This document shows, in pieces, positions 44,632 through 54,438 of a stretch of 64,000 bases of DNA. This DNA comes from Paractinoplanes tereljensis (lineage in GTDB: Bacteria > Actinomycetota > Actinomycetes > Mycobacteriales > Micromonosporaceae). The notes under the pieces were generated by a model that was not told where the DNA came from, ran no database searches, and was given only the letters and a program-made list of their open reading frames with translations. The stretch lies in assembly GCF_016862435.1 (NCBI RefSeq), contig NZ_BOMY01000042.1, positions 1 to 64,000 on the forward strand, in the 5' to 3' direction. Position 1 is the stretch's first letter, and each line of letters starts with the position of its first letter. Position numbers and translations under genes: made by a program.

Positions 44632-44659
44632 TCGATAAACTTTAGTTGGGTCGATAAAC
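44632..44659. promoter_or_regulatory. Direct repeat TCGATAAAC in sugar-operon promoter
   Basis: TCGATAAAC occurs at 44632-44640 and 44651-44659, 19 bp apart (about two helical turns), with AACTTTAGTT between. It lies in the AT-richer divergent region between the binding-protein gene and the ROK regulator, where the ROK protein would be expected to bind. Confidence 0.5.
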
Positions 44660-44751
44660 AAACAAAGTAGCCGCTGGCATCCGACCTCACAACCCCCGGC
44701 GGGGGTGCGGCATGATGGGCGGCGACGGGATGGGACCGGGGGCAGGGACTA

Positions 44752-45969
44752 TTGGTGTTCACCAAGGACGGCGGGCCGCAGCGGTCGGACTTCGCGGACG
44801 TCCGCGCGACCAACCTGGCGGTCGTGCTGCGTCATCTGCGGAGCAACGCGCCCTGCTCGCGCGCCGACATCGCCGGCACCACCGGCCTCAACAAGGCGAC
44901 CGTGTCGAGCCTCGTCACCGACCTGATCGAGCGCCGGCTCGTGCGCGAGGTCGGGATGACCGAGAACCGGATCGGCCGGCCGGCCATGATGCTGGTCCTG
45001 GACGGCTCGCCGTACGCGGCGATCGGCCTCGAGGTCAACTCCGACTACCTCACCGCGGTGGCCCTGGACCTCTCCGGCGAGCGTCTGCTGTCCTGGCGCC
45101 GCTCGTTCACCGGCGCCTCCACCGCCCCCGGCCCGGCGATCGCCTCACTGGCCGCGCTGGCCAAGCGGGCGATCGCCAAGATGGCGCACGAACAGCGCCG
45201 GGTGCTCGGCCTCACCGTGGGCGTGCCCGGCCTGGTCGACCCGGACGGCGTGGTCGAGCTGGCGCCGCACCTCGGCTGGCACCGGGTCGACCTGCGCAAG
45301 TCGCTGCTCAGCGCCCTGCAGGAGCCGGCCTATCCGGTGCTTGTGGAAAATGACGCCAACCTCGCGGTGCTGGCCGAGCAACGCTTCGGTGGCCAGGGCG
45401 GCGCCGCCAACCTGGTCTATCTGTCCGGCGGGGCCGGCATCGGGGCCGGCATCATCTGCGACGGCCGGCTGCTGCGGGGCGGCCGGGGCTTCGCCGGCGA
45501 GTTCGGCCACCTGCCGATCGACGACACCGGGCCGCCGTGCGCCTGCGGCCGGCGCGGCTGCGTCGAGTCCCTCGCCGGGCTGGGCGCGGTCATCCGCCGG
45601 GCCCTGCCGGAGGCGGTCGTCTCGCCGACCGAGTTCGGCCCGCACGTCGACGAGATCCACCGGCTGGCCAAGGCCGGCGACCCGCACGTGCTGGCGGCGC
45701 TGGCCACCACCGGGCGATACCTCGGGCACGGCATCTCGATGCTGACGAATTTGATCAACCCGGAGTTCGTGGCGCTGGGCGGTTACTTCACCGTGCTCGC
45801 GCCCTGGCTCATCCCCGAGGCCTCCCAGGAGCTCGTCGCCCGCTCGGTGGCCGGGGCCGGTGGCGGCACCCAGATCATCGTGTCCGCCCTGGACGCCAGC
45901 GCCGCCGCGGCCGGCGGTGCGGCCCAGGCGCTGGACGCGATCGATGCGGGAGCGCTCCCAACTCTCTGA
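44752..45969 (+). CDS. ROK-family transcriptional regulator
   Basis: The 405-aa protein has an N-terminal winged helix (DIAGTTGLNKATVSSLVTDL, about 40-60) and a sugar-kinase-like ROK domain with the zinc motif CACGRRGCVES. It is divergent from the galactoside ABC-GH42 operon and very likely controls it, as NagC/XylR-type ROK proteins do. The start is TTG 44752 or GTG 44755. A CebR-like palindrome overlaps its last codons and probably belongs to the GH3 gene downstream. Confidence 0.88.
   Translation: MVFTKDGGPQRSDFADVRATNLAVVLRHLRSNAPCSRADIAGTTGLNKATVSSLVTDLIERRLVREVGMTENRIGRPAMMLVLDGSPYAAIGLEVNSDYLTAVALDLSGERLLSWRRSFTGASTAPGPAIASLAALAKRAIAKMAHEQRRVLGLTVGVPGLVDPDGVVELAPHLGWHRVDLRKSLLSALQEPAYPVLVENDANLAVLAEQRFGGQGGAANLVYLSGGAGIGAGIICDGRLLRGGRGFAGEFGHLPIDDTGPPCACGRRGCVESLAGLGAVIRRALPEAVVSPTEFGPHVDEIHRLAKAGDPHVLAALATTGRYLGHGISMLTNLINPEFVALGGYFTVLAPWLIPEASQELVARSVAGAGGGTQIIVSALDASAAAAGGAAQALDAIDAGALPTL
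45947..45960. promoter_or_regulatory. CebR-like operator in the 3' end of the ROK gene
   Basis: CGGGAGCGCTCCCA matches the CebR box TGGGAGCGCTCCCA except for the first base and contains a perfect 12-bp palindrome. It sits inside the last codons of the ROK gene, 155 bp before the GH3 start. Confidence 0.5.
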
Positions 45970-46064
45970 CCTTTATAGATCATCTTCGCTTGACTGACCT
46001 GATCGCCCTGCGGTAGACATCTCGTCAATTCCCAGAAACACGTACGACACATGCGCAATCCCCC

Positions 46065-46080
46065 GTCGAAGCGCTTCGAC
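46065..46080. promoter_or_regulatory. LacI-type operator upstream of GH3
   Basis: GTCGAAGCGCTTCGAC is a perfect 16-bp palindrome with the CG-centred core GAAGCGCTTC typical of LacI-family sites. It is centred about 42 bp before the GH3 start. Confidence 0.6.
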
Positions 46081-46113
46081 TGACCATCCGCTTCGGCCCC
46101 GCCCCAAACGGAT

Positions 46114-48879
46114 GTGATCATGCTCTTCCGCCAGCCCGAAGCACCCCTCGCCGAGCGCGTCGACGACCTGCTGGGCCGGCTGACGCTGCCCGAGAAGGTG
46201 GCGATGCTGCACCAGCACCAGCCGGCCGTCGACCGGCTGGGCATCGCCGCGTTCCGCACCGGCACCGAGGCCCTGCACGGGCTGGCCTGGCTCGGCGACG
46301 CCACCGTCTTCCCGCAGGCCGTCGGCCTGGCCAGCAGCTGGAACCTCGACCTGGTCGGCCGGGTCGGCACCGCGGTCGGCACCGAGGTGCGCGGGCTGCA
46401 CCACAAGGACCCGACCCGCTGCGGCCTCAACGTCTGGGCGCCGGTGGTCAATCCGCTGCGCGACCCCCGGTGGGGGCGCAACGAAGAGGGGTACGCGGAG
46501 GACCCGCTGCTCACCGCGCAGACCGGCGACGCGTACGCGCGAGGGCTGGCCGGGGACCACCCGCGGGTGCTGCGGACCGCGCCGACCCTCAAGCACTTCC
46601 TCGGTTACAGCAGCGAGACCGACCGGTGCACCAGCTCGAGCAACCTGAGCCCGCGGGTGCTCCGCGAATATGAACTGCCCGCCTTCCGGCTGCCGATCGA
46701 GCGCGGCTCGGCGGTGGCCGTGATGGCGTCGTACAACCTGGTCAACGGCCGGCCCGCGCACGTCACCCCCTACCTCAACGACGACCTGCGCACCTGGACC
46801 GACGACGAGATCCTGGTGGTCTCCGACGCGTACGCGCCGAGCAACCTGGCCGACCCGCAGCAGCAGGCCTGGTTCCCGGACCACGCGGAGAGCCACGCGG
46901 CCGCGCTGCGGGCCGGCATCGACAGCTTCACCGACGCGGACGACCGCTCCGAGGTGACCATCGAACGGATCGACGAGGCGATGCGCCGGGGCCTGGTCAC
47001 CGAGGACGATGTGGACCGGGCCGTCCGAAGGGCTTTGACCGTACGGGTACGGCTGGGCGAGTTCGATCCGGACGAGAGCAACCCGTACGCCGGTGTGACC
47101 GCCGAAGTCATCAACTGCGAGGAGCACCGGGAACTGGCGCGGGAGGCCGTGCGGGAGTCGATCACCCTGCTCAAGTCGGAGTGCTGCCTGCTCCCCCTCG
47201 ACCCGGCCCGGCACCGGACGGTGGCGGTGGTCGGCCCGCACGCCGCCAAGAACTACACCGACTGGTACTCCGGCTCGCTCCCCTACTCAAGCACCGTGCG
47301 TGACGGCCTGGCCGAGGTCTTCGGCGACGCCCGGATCCTGCACACCGAAGGGGTCGACCGGATCGCGCTGCGGCTCGGCGACCGTTACCTGGCGGCCGAC
47401 TCGGACGGCGTACGGCTGGTCGGCGAAGTTTCCGGTTTTGATCTTTTCGACTGGGGCAACGGCGTGGCCACCCTGCGGTCCACGGTGAACGGGAAGTTCC
47501 TGCGGGCCGGCGACAACGGCCTGGTGGCCGACTCGGACGGGCCGTCCGAGTGGGTGGTGCGGGAGATGTTCCGGCTCGACCGCCGGCCGGACGGCACGGT
47601 GGCGCTGCGCACCCACGCCTCCCCCGGCAACCCCGACCTGGGCTCGCTGACCGCCCAGCTCGACCTCGGCCCGCGAGCCGCCCGGCTCACCCTGGAAACC
47701 CTGGTGGACGGGGCCGCCGACGCGGCCGACCTGGCCGCCACCGCCGACGCGGTCCTCGTCGTGGTCGGCAACCACCCGCTGGTCAACGGCCGGGAGACCG
47801 AGGACCGGGCCGACCTGAAGCTGCCGCCGGCCCAGGACCGGCTGCTGCGCGAGGTGTACGCGGCCAACCGCAACACCGGGCTGGTGCTGGTCTCCAGCTT
47901 CCCGTACGCGGTGGAGTGGGCCGACGTGCATCTGCCGGCGGTGCTCTGGATGTCGCACGGCGGCCAGGAGCTCGGCCGGGCGCTCACCGACGTGCTCACC
48001 GGCCGGGCCGACCCGGGCGGCAGGCTCACCCAGACCTGGTACCGCAGCGCCTGCGAACTGCCCGACCTGCTGGATTACGACATCATCACCAACGACGCGA
48101 CCTATCAGTACTACCGTGGCACGCCGCTCTACCCGTTCGGGCACGGGCTGTCCTACGCCACCTTCGACTACTCCAACCTGGACGTCTCGCACTCGTCGGC
48201 CGCGCCGGGCGACACCGTGACCGTCACGGTCTGGGTGACGAACACCGGCACCCGGCCGGGCAGCGAGGTGGTGCAGCTCTACACCCACCAGCAGGTGTCC
48301 CGGGTGAAGCAGCCGCTGCGCCAGCTCCGCGGCTTCGAGAAGATCACCCTGCAGCCGGGCCAATCGTCGCTCGTCTCGTTCCAGGTGGCCGTGGACGACC
48401 TGCGGTTCTGGGACGTCACCACGAACCGGTTCGTGGTCGAGACGGCCCGGCACAAGGTGATGGTGGGGCGGTCGGCCAGCGACATCCGGCTCACCGCGAC
48501 GCTGTCGGTGCGCGGCAGCCGGATCGGGCCGCGACCCGCGCTGGCCCGGCCGATCGCGGTCGTCGACCACGACGAGTACAGCGGGATCACCCTGGCCGCC
48601 ACCGGTGACCCGGTGCGCGGCGAGGCGGTGCGGGCGGCCGAGGACGGCGCCTGGTGCTGCCTGACCGGCATCGATCTGACCGGGGCGCGCGAGGTGGCGG
48701 TCGGCGGCGACGGCCCGCCGGTGGTGCTGCGGCTCGACGATCCGTACGCCGGGGCCGACCTGGCCACCGTGCCACCCGGCGCCGCCGCGGTGCGCACCAC
48801 GGCGGCCGACGGGGTGCACGACCTCTACCTGATCCTCGATGCCGGTACCCGAATCACCGAGATCACCTTCCAGGCGTAA
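46114..48879 (+). CDS. GH3 beta-glycosidase with fascin-like insert
   Basis: The 921-aa protein has the GH3 (alpha/beta)8 domain with nucleophile Asp238 in VVSDAY (usually SDW), the second GH3 domain (about 340-640), a fibronectin-III-like domain near 690-790, and a CBM6-like C-terminus. Residues 417-500 (ALRLGDRYLAADSDG, STVNGKFLRAGDNGLVADSD) form a fascin/beta-trefoil-like insert where PA14 is often found. No signal peptide, so cytoplasmic. GTG 46114 or ATG 46120 are possible starts. Two LacI-type palindromes lie upstream. It probably cleaves beta-glucosides or beta-xylosides. Confidence 0.9.
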   Translation: MIMLFRQPEAPLAERVDDLLGRLTLPEKVAMLHQHQPAVDRLGIAAFRTGTEALHGLAWLGDATVFPQAVGLASSWNLDLVGRVGTAVGTEVRGLHHKDPTRCGLNVWAPVVNPLRDPRWGRNEEGYAEDPLLTAQTGDAYARGLAGDHPRVLRTAPTLKHFLGYSSETDRCTSSSNLSPRVLREYELPAFRLPIERGSAVAVMASYNLVNGRPAHVTPYLNDDLRTWTDDEILVVSDAYAPSNLADPQQQAWFPDHAESHAAALRAGIDSFTDADDRSEVTIERIDEAMRRGLVTEDDVDRAVRRALTVRVRLGEFDPDESNPYAGVTAEVINCEEHRELAREAVRESITLLKSECCLLPLDPARHRTVAVVGPHAAKNYTDWYSGSLPYSSTVRDGLAEVFGDARILHTEGVDRIALRLGDRYLAADSDGVRLVGEVSGFDLFDWGNGVATLRSTVNGKFLRAGDNGLVADSDGPSEWVVREMFRLDRRPDGTVALRTHASPGNPDLGSLTAQLDLGPRAARLTLETLVDGAADAADLAATADAVLVVVGNHPLVNGRETEDRADLKLPPAQDRLLREVYAANRNTGLVLVSSFPYAVEWADVHLPAVLWMSHGGQELGRALTDVLTGRADPGGRLTQTWYRSACELPDLLDYDIITNDATYQYYRGTPLYPFGHGLSYATFDYSNLDVSHSSAAPGDTVTVTVWVTNTGTRPGSEVVQLYTHQQVSRVKQPLRQLRGFEKITLQPGQSSLVSFQVAVDDLRFWDVTTNRFVVETARHKVMVGRSASDIRLTATLSVRGSRIGPRPALARPIAVVDHDEYSGITLAATGDPVRGEAVRAAEDGAWCCLTGIDLTGAREVAVGGDGPPVVLRLDDPYAGADLATVPPGAAAVRTTAADGVHDLYLILDAGTRITEITFQA

Positions 48880-48915
48880 CGGCCGGGCCATGCAGGCGCG
48901 ATAGGCTGCGCGGCC

Positions 48916-51900
48916 GTGCCGTACCTTCACATTCTCGGCCCGTTACGGCTCTGGCGCGACGGCGCCGAACTGGATGCCGGCCCCCGGCAGCAGGCCTATC
49001 TCCTGGCCCTGCTGCTGGCCCGGGCCGGCCGGCCGACAAGCACCAGCGAGCTGATCGACCTGATCTGGGGCGAGGACGCCCCGGCCAGCGCGCTCAACGT
49101 CATCCACAAGTACGTCGGTGCGCTGCGCCGGATTCTCGAACCGGAGCTGCCGGTCCGGGAGACCGGCTCGTTCCTGCACCGGCGCGGCAACTCCTATCTG
49201 TTCACCGCCGCGCCCGGCACCCTGGACCTGGTCGACTTCCGGGCCCACGTCGCCGCGGCCGGCGCCGACCACAGTCTTGACCGCTATGTGGAAGCGCTCG
49301 GCCTCTGGCGCGGCCCGGCCGGTGACGGTTTCGCCGACCGGTTGTTCGCCTCGATCGACGACGAGTTCTTCGCCGCCTGCACGGCGGCGGCCGACCTCGC
49401 CCTGTCGATGGGCCGGCCCGACCGGGTGCTCCCGGCGCTGCGGCTGGCCGCGTCGATGGGGCCGTTCCACGAACCGGTGCAGGCCGCGCTGGTCGGGCTG
49501 CTCGGCGCGGCCGGGCGCCAGGCCGAGGCGCTGTCGCTGTTCCGCACGATCCGCGACCGGCTCGCCGACGAGCTCGGGGTCGACCCGGGCCCGGCGCTGA
49601 CCGAGGCGCACCGGCGGGTGCTGACCCAGCCCCCGGCCCCTCTTGTGGTTCCGCCGTCCGCCGCGACCGGGCTGGTCGGCCGGGTCGAGGAGCTCGCCGT
49701 GCTGCGGCAGACCGCGGAGAGCGCGCTGGCCGGGCGCACCGCGATCGGCATCGTCGAGGGCGAACCCGGGGTGGGCAAGACCCGGCTGCTGGCGGAGGCC
49801 GCCGCGGTGGCCGGCCGGCACGGCGCCCTGGTCGTCTGGGGCTCCTGCCTGGAGGGTGACGGCACCCCGTCGATGTGGCCGTGGGAACAGGCGCTGGGCA
49901 CGCTGGTGGAGAGCCTGGCCGGCCCGGCCCGGGAGAAGTGGCTCGGCGGGGAGCTCGGCCGCCTCCTCGAGCCGGGGACCGGCGACACCCGGGAGCTTCC
50001 CGACGGCAACGCCCAGTTCCGGCTGTTCGAGCAGGTGGTCGCCCTGGTCGGGCAGGCCTCGGCGCAGCGGCCGACCCTGCTGATCCTGGACGACCTGCAG
50101 TGGGCCGACGTCGCGTCGCTGCAGCTGTTCAGCCATCTGGCCGGCCGGCTGCCGCCCCGCACCGCGATCATCGGCGCGCTCCGGGACCGCGCGCCCACCC
50201 TCGGCTCCGGCCTGGCCCAGGTGCTGGCCGCGGCCAGCCGGCTGCCCGGGCACCGCCGGTTCCGGCTCGGGCCGCTCGGTCTGGTCGACGTGGCCGAACT
50301 GATCCGGCACGAGGCCGGGCACGACCCCGGCGACGAGGTCGCGCGCGCCGTTCTCGCCCGTACGGCCGGCAATCCGTTCTTCGTCCGGGAGCTGTCCCGG
50401 CTGATCGACGAGGCCGGCGCGCTCAGCGGGGTGCCGGCCACCGTGCGCGACGTGGTCCGGCACCGGATGGCCGGCCTCGACGACCGGGCCCGCGACCTGT
50501 TGCAGGTCGCCGCGCTGATCGGCCGGGACGTCGACCTGCGGCTGCTGTCCCGGGCCACCGGGGTGGCGGTCGCCGACTGCCTGGACCGCCTCGAGCCGCT
50601 GCAGGCGCTCGGGCTGCTCGAACCGGGGCCGGAGGACCCGTCCGCGCTGCGCTTCGCGCACGACCTGGTCCGTGAGTCGGTCTCCGAGACCACTCCGAAG
50701 AAGCGGATCACCCGGCTGCATGTAGACGTGGCGGACGCCCTGGAAGCGACCCACGCCGACGACGAGGCGGTCGCCGAACGGCTCGCCTTCCACCTGTGGG
50801 CGGCCGGGCCGCTGGCCGAGCCGGTGCGCACCGCGGAGGCGCTGATCCGGGCCGGGCGGCGGGCGGCGGCCAAGCTCGCGTTCGAGTCGGCCAACCGGCA
50901 GCTGCGGTCGGCCGTGCAGATCACCCGGGCGGCCGGGCTGATGGAGCTGGAGTTCTCCGCCCTCACCCTGCTCGCCATCGTCGTGCGGCGGCAGTCCGGA
51001 TACGACGCCTCCACGTTCGACCTGCTGGAACGGGCCGAATACCTGGCTCGCGGCCTCGGGCGGGAGGCGGAGGCGGCCGACTTCCTGTTCATCCGGCTGA
51101 TGGGGGCGTACACCTCGATCGAGAAGGGCCGCGGGGCGCTGGCCCGGCGGATGCACGAGCAGGGGCTGGTCTCGGCCGATCCGGCCGTCCGGCGCTACGG
51201 TCGGGAGGCGTGGGGCCTGCACCAGTGGGACATCGGGCAGATCGGTTCGGCGTACCGGTCGTTAACCGCCGTCTCGCCCTCTGTCGCCGCGGACGACGTG
51301 GACACGCCGCTGCGGCGGGACGGCGGCATCCCGGGTGAGGGACCGGGGTGGCGGGCCGTGATGACCGCGCTGCACGGGGATGTCGACGCCGCGCTGGCCT
51401 TCGTCGACACCTGGGACACGCCGGGTGATCCGTACGCGGCCTCGGTCTGGGTCTACTACACCACCATGATCGCGTCGATGGCCGGGGACGCGGCCCTGGC
51501 CGGGCGGGCCGCTGAGCGGTGGGTGTCGGCCGGCCTCGATCGGCTCCGCTCCCAGATCGACCACTACATCCGGCAGAGTTGGTGCTGGGCCCGCGCGGTT
51601 TTGCACGAAGATGCGAGCGCCGCCTCCGAGGCCGAGGAACTCATCGGCGACCTGCTCGATCCGCCGCAATGGGGCATCGCCTACCACTACGGGCTGATCG
51701 CCGAGATGTGGCTGGCCGCCGGGTCACCGGACCGGGCCGCCGACGCTCTCGACCGGGCCGACCAGGCCGTCTGGGACCATGGCCAGCGCTACGCGGAAGG
51801 ACTGCTGATGCTGCTCCGGGCACGACTGGCACAGGCTCAGGGTGAACCGGTCGACGCGGTCCGGGCCGCCGCCGAACGGGCCCGCGACCACGCCACCGCC

Positions 51901-51954
51901 TGCGAGGCCCACCTCTTCGCCCGGCGCGCATCGCAGTTCCTGGCGAGTCTCTGA
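48916..51954 (+). CDS. SARP/BTAD-AAA regulator
   Basis: The 1012-aa protein has an OmpR-type DNA-binding domain (1-90), a BTAD helical domain (about 97-240), an AAA ATPase with Walker A GEPGVGKTR (about 290-298) and Walker B LLILDDLQWAD, and a long TPR-like tail. This is the AfsR-like large SARP layout, used for pathway-specific activation in actinomycetes. GTG start. It is followed by an aminotransferase (1-bp overlap, TGATG) and an MFS gene, which may be its targets. Confidence 0.88.
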   Translation: MPYLHILGPLRLWRDGAELDAGPRQQAYLLALLLARAGRPTSTSELIDLIWGEDAPASALNVIHKYVGALRRILEPELPVRETGSFLHRRGNSYLFTAAPGTLDLVDFRAHVAAAGADHSLDRYVEALGLWRGPAGDGFADRLFASIDDEFFAACTAAADLALSMGRPDRVLPALRLAASMGPFHEPVQAALVGLLGAAGRQAEALSLFRTIRDRLADELGVDPGPALTEAHRRVLTQPPAPLVVPPSAATGLVGRVEELAVLRQTAESALAGRTAIGIVEGEPGVGKTRLLAEAAAVAGRHGALVVWGSCLEGDGTPSMWPWEQALGTLVESLAGPAREKWLGGELGRLLEPGTGDTRELPDGNAQFRLFEQVVALVGQASAQRPTLLILDDLQWADVASLQLFSHLAGRLPPRTAIIGALRDRAPTLGSGLAQVLAAASRLPGHRRFRLGPLGLVDVAELIRHEAGHDPGDEVARAVLARTAGNPFFVRELSRLIDEAGALSGVPATVRDVVRHRMAGLDDRARDLLQVAALIGRDVDLRLLSRATGVAVADCLDRLEPLQALGLLEPGPEDPSALRFAHDLVRESVSETTPKKRITRLHVDVADALEATHADDEAVAERLAFHLWAAGPLAEPVRTAEALIRAGRRAAAKLAFESANRQLRSAVQITRAAGLMELEFSALTLLAIVVRRQSGYDASTFDLLERAEYLARGLGREAEAADFLFIRLMGAYTSIEKGRGALARRMHEQGLVSADPAVRRYGREAWGLHQWDIGQIGSAYRSLTAVSPSVAADDVDTPLRRDGGIPGEGPGWRAVMTALHGDVDAALAFVDTWDTPGDPYAASVWVYYTTMIASMAGDAALAGRAAERWVSAGLDRLRSQIDHYIRQSWCWARAVLHEDASAASEAEELIGDLLDPPQWGIAYHYGLIAEMWLAAGSPDRAADALDRADQAVWDHGQRYAEGLLMLLRARLAQAQGEPVDAVRAAAERARDHATACEAHLFARRASQFLASL

Positions 51955-53105
51955 TGGACCTGACCAGCCTCGCTCGCGGACTCAGCGCGCCGGCCGGATT
52001 CGTCGAGGCCAGCCAGGTCACCCCGCCGCCCGGGACGATCCGCCTGCTGAGCGGCCTCCCGGCTCCCGAGGCGCTGCCGGTGGCGGCGATCGGGCGGGCC
52101 TCGGCTGCGCTGTGGCAGGACCCGGACGCCGCGGTCGCCGCCCTGCAGTACTCGTCGCCGCACGGCTTCACCGCGCTGCGCGACTGGATCGCCGAGCGGG
52201 AGGGCGTCGACCCGCACCGCATCGTGATCACCAACGGCGGCATGCACGGCCTCACCCTGGCCGTGCTGACCGTCGTCGAGCGCGGCGCCACCGTCGCGGT
52301 GGACGATCCGGCCTTCCCCGGGTTCCCGTGGGCCCTGGAGGTCTCGACGTCGGCGGTCCTGCCGGTGCCGGTGGCCGCCGACGGCTTCGACGTCGACCAC
52401 CTCGCCGGGCGGATCGCCGCCGGGGCGCGGATCGCGGCCGCCTACACCGTGCCCGACTTCCACAACCCGGCCCAGGCCACCCTGTCCGCGCCGAAGCGGC
52501 AGGCCCTGGTCGAGCTGGCCGAGCGGCACGGCTTCTACGTCCTCGCCGACAACCCGTACCGGGAGCTGCGCTTCGCCGGCCAGGACCAGGGCGTCGCGGT
52601 CCTCAACGCCTCGGACCGGGTGATCCACGTCAACACCTTCACCAAGACCCTCGGTCCCGGCCTGCGGGTGGGCTGGCTGGTGCTGCCCGAACACCTGGTG
52701 GATCCGGTGATCGGCCTGCGCAACCGCCTCGACGTGCACACCTCGTCGGTGACCCAGGCGATCGTCGAACGCGTGGTCACCGACGACTACGACAAGATGG
52801 TCGGCCACGCCGTCGCCCTCTATCGGGAGCGCGCCGAGGTGCTGGTTTCCGCGTTGCACGAGCACCTGCCGGGCCGATTCGAGATCCAGGCCCCCGAGGG
52901 CGGGCTGTTCCTCTGGCCCCGGCTGACCGACGACGGCATCGACCCGGCCGCGTTGTTCCAGCGGGCGGTGGCAGCCGGCGTGATCTACCAGCCGGGCGAA
53001 TACTTCGGGCCGTCGTGGGCCCGGCATCTGCGGTTCGCCTACGGCGACCGCACAGTTCAAGAGCTGACCGAGGCCGTACGCCGATTGGCGGTTGCCTTCG
53101 CATGA
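51954..53105 (+). CDS. PLP-dependent aminotransferase (class I, MocR-type catalytic domain)
   Basis: The 383-aa fold-type I enzyme has Asp/Asn-Pro-Tyr in LADNPYRELR (199-202) and the PLP lysine Lys231 in NTFTKTLGPGLRVGW. It resembles the catalytic part of MocR regulators and 2-aminoadipate transaminases without the DNA-binding domain. Substrate unknown. It starts 1 bp inside the SARP stop and overlaps the MFS gene by 4 bp. Confidence 0.9.
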   Translation: MDLTSLARGLSAPAGFVEASQVTPPPGTIRLLSGLPAPEALPVAAIGRASAALWQDPDAAVAALQYSSPHGFTALRDWIAEREGVDPHRIVITNGGMHGLTLAVLTVVERGATVAVDDPAFPGFPWALEVSTSAVLPVPVAADGFDVDHLAGRIAAGARIAAAYTVPDFHNPAQATLSAPKRQALVELAERHGFYVLADNPYRELRFAGQDQGVAVLNASDRVIHVNTFTKTLGPGLRVGWLVLPEHLVDPVIGLRNRLDVHTSSVTQAIVERVVTDDYDKMVGHAVALYRERAEVLVSALHEHLPGRFEIQAPEGGLFLWPRLTDDGIDPAALFQRAVAAGVIYQPGEYFGPSWARHLRFAYGDRTVQELTEAVRRLAVAFA

Positions 53106-54403
53106 CCGACGTCCGGCTTCCCCTGCGCGGGATCGTCCCGTTCGCGGCCGGCTCGGTCGGCATGGGCATCTGGGTGTCCGTGCCGGGCATCTTCCTGCTG
53201 TACTTCCTGACCGACACGCTGGCCGTGCCGCCGCTGATCGCCGGCTTCGCGCTGCTGCTGCCGAACGTCCTCGACATCGTGCTGCACCCGACGGTCGGGC
53301 AGCTCTCCGACGCCGACCGGGCCGGCCGCGGCAGCCGCCGGCGACTGATGTTCGCCGGCTGCGCGGTGGTGCTCGCCTTCGTCGCACTGTTCGCGGTGCC
53401 GCCCGGCCTGACCGGAGTGCCCGCCGCGGCGTGGGTCGCGGTGGCCCTGATCGCCGGCAACCTGCTCTACAGCTTCTACCAGGTCTCCTACCTGGCCACC
53501 CCGGCCGACCTGGGCATCGGCTACCACGAGCGGACCCGGCTGATGGGCTTCCGCAACCTCGTGATCACGGTCGGGGTGCTGCTCAGCGGAGTGGCCGCGC
53601 CACTGCTGGCCGGCGACGACGGCTACACCCGGATGGCGCTCCTGCTCGGCGCGGTGATGCTGGTGGCGATGCTGGCCGGGATCACCGGGGTCGCCCGCCT
53701 CGACCGGGCCGCACCGGGTGCCCCGACCGAGCCCGGGCAGCGCGGCCGGCTGCTGGCGGCGCTGCGCGACCGGCAGTTCCGCCGGCTCACCGGTTCGTAC
53801 CTGACCATGGCGATCACGATGAACCTGGTGCTGGCGGCGATGCCGTACTTCGCCCGGTACGAGCTGGGCCGCCCCGCGTTCACCTCGGTGCTGGTCGCCG
53901 CGTTCATGGCCCCGGCGGTGCTGGCCACGCCGCTGTGGGTGCTTGTCGCCCGGCGCTGGGGCAAGCAGCGCTCGCTGCTCACCGCCCAGGCCGGGTTCGT
54001 GGCCGGGTGCCTGGTCCCGGCGTTCGGCGCGGCGGCCGGCCTGCCCCTGCTGATCGGGGCGATGGCGGTGCTGGGCGTCGCGTTCGCCGGCATGCAGCTC
54101 ATGCCGCTGTCGATGGTGCCGGACGTCGTCGCCGCGTCCGGCAAGGCGAGCGCGGGCAGCTACACCGGGGTGTGGACCGCGGCCGAGGCCACCGGCGGCG
54201 CCCTCGGCCCATACGTCTACTCGGCCTGCCTGGCCGCGGGCGGGTTCGTGGCCGGCACCCAGTCCCCCGCCGCGCTGGCCGCGGTCCGCTACGGCTTCGC
54301 CCTGGTCCCGGCCGTCCTGATGACGGTCGCCATCCTGCTGCAGCGCCGCTACACGCTGGACGCCGTCTCCCGCACCGCCCGCCCGACGAGGGCCCCCGTC
54401 TGA
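53102..54403 (+). CDS. MFS transporter, GPH sugar:cation symporter type
   Basis: The 433-aa protein has 12 helices and the GPH (MFS_2) features GIWVSVPGIFLLYFLTDTLA and DIVLHPTVGQLSD near its first helices. These proteins move sugars or glycosides with H+ or Na+. It overlaps the aminotransferase by 4 bp (ATGA), so the three genes from 48916 form one operon. Its cargo is unknown; an amino sugar or amino acid is conceivable from context. Confidence 0.88.
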   Translation: MTDVRLPLRGIVPFAAGSVGMGIWVSVPGIFLLYFLTDTLAVPPLIAGFALLLPNVLDIVLHPTVGQLSDADRAGRGSRRRLMFAGCAVVLAFVALFAVPPGLTGVPAAAWVAVALIAGNLLYSFYQVSYLATPADLGIGYHERTRLMGFRNLVITVGVLLSGVAAPLLAGDDGYTRMALLLGAVMLVAMLAGITGVARLDRAAPGAPTEPGQRGRLLAALRDRQFRRLTGSYLTMAITMNLVLAAMPYFARYELGRPAFTSVLVAAFMAPAVLATPLWVLVARRWGKQRSLLTAQAGFVAGCLVPAFGAAAGLPLLIGAMAVLGVAFAGMQLMPLSMVPDVVAASGKASAGSYTGVWTAAEATGGALGPYVYSACLAAGGFVAGTQSPAALAAVRYGFALVPAVLMTVAILLQRRYTLDAVSRTARPTRAPV

Positions 54404-54438
54404 TTCCGCCGGCGACGCCGCCGAAGTAGGCTCCGGAC

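Noticed and set aside
48943..51222. A 759-codon frame opposite the SARP regulator
   Set aside because: Shadow of a well-supported gene with repetitive Gly/Gln/Arg content.
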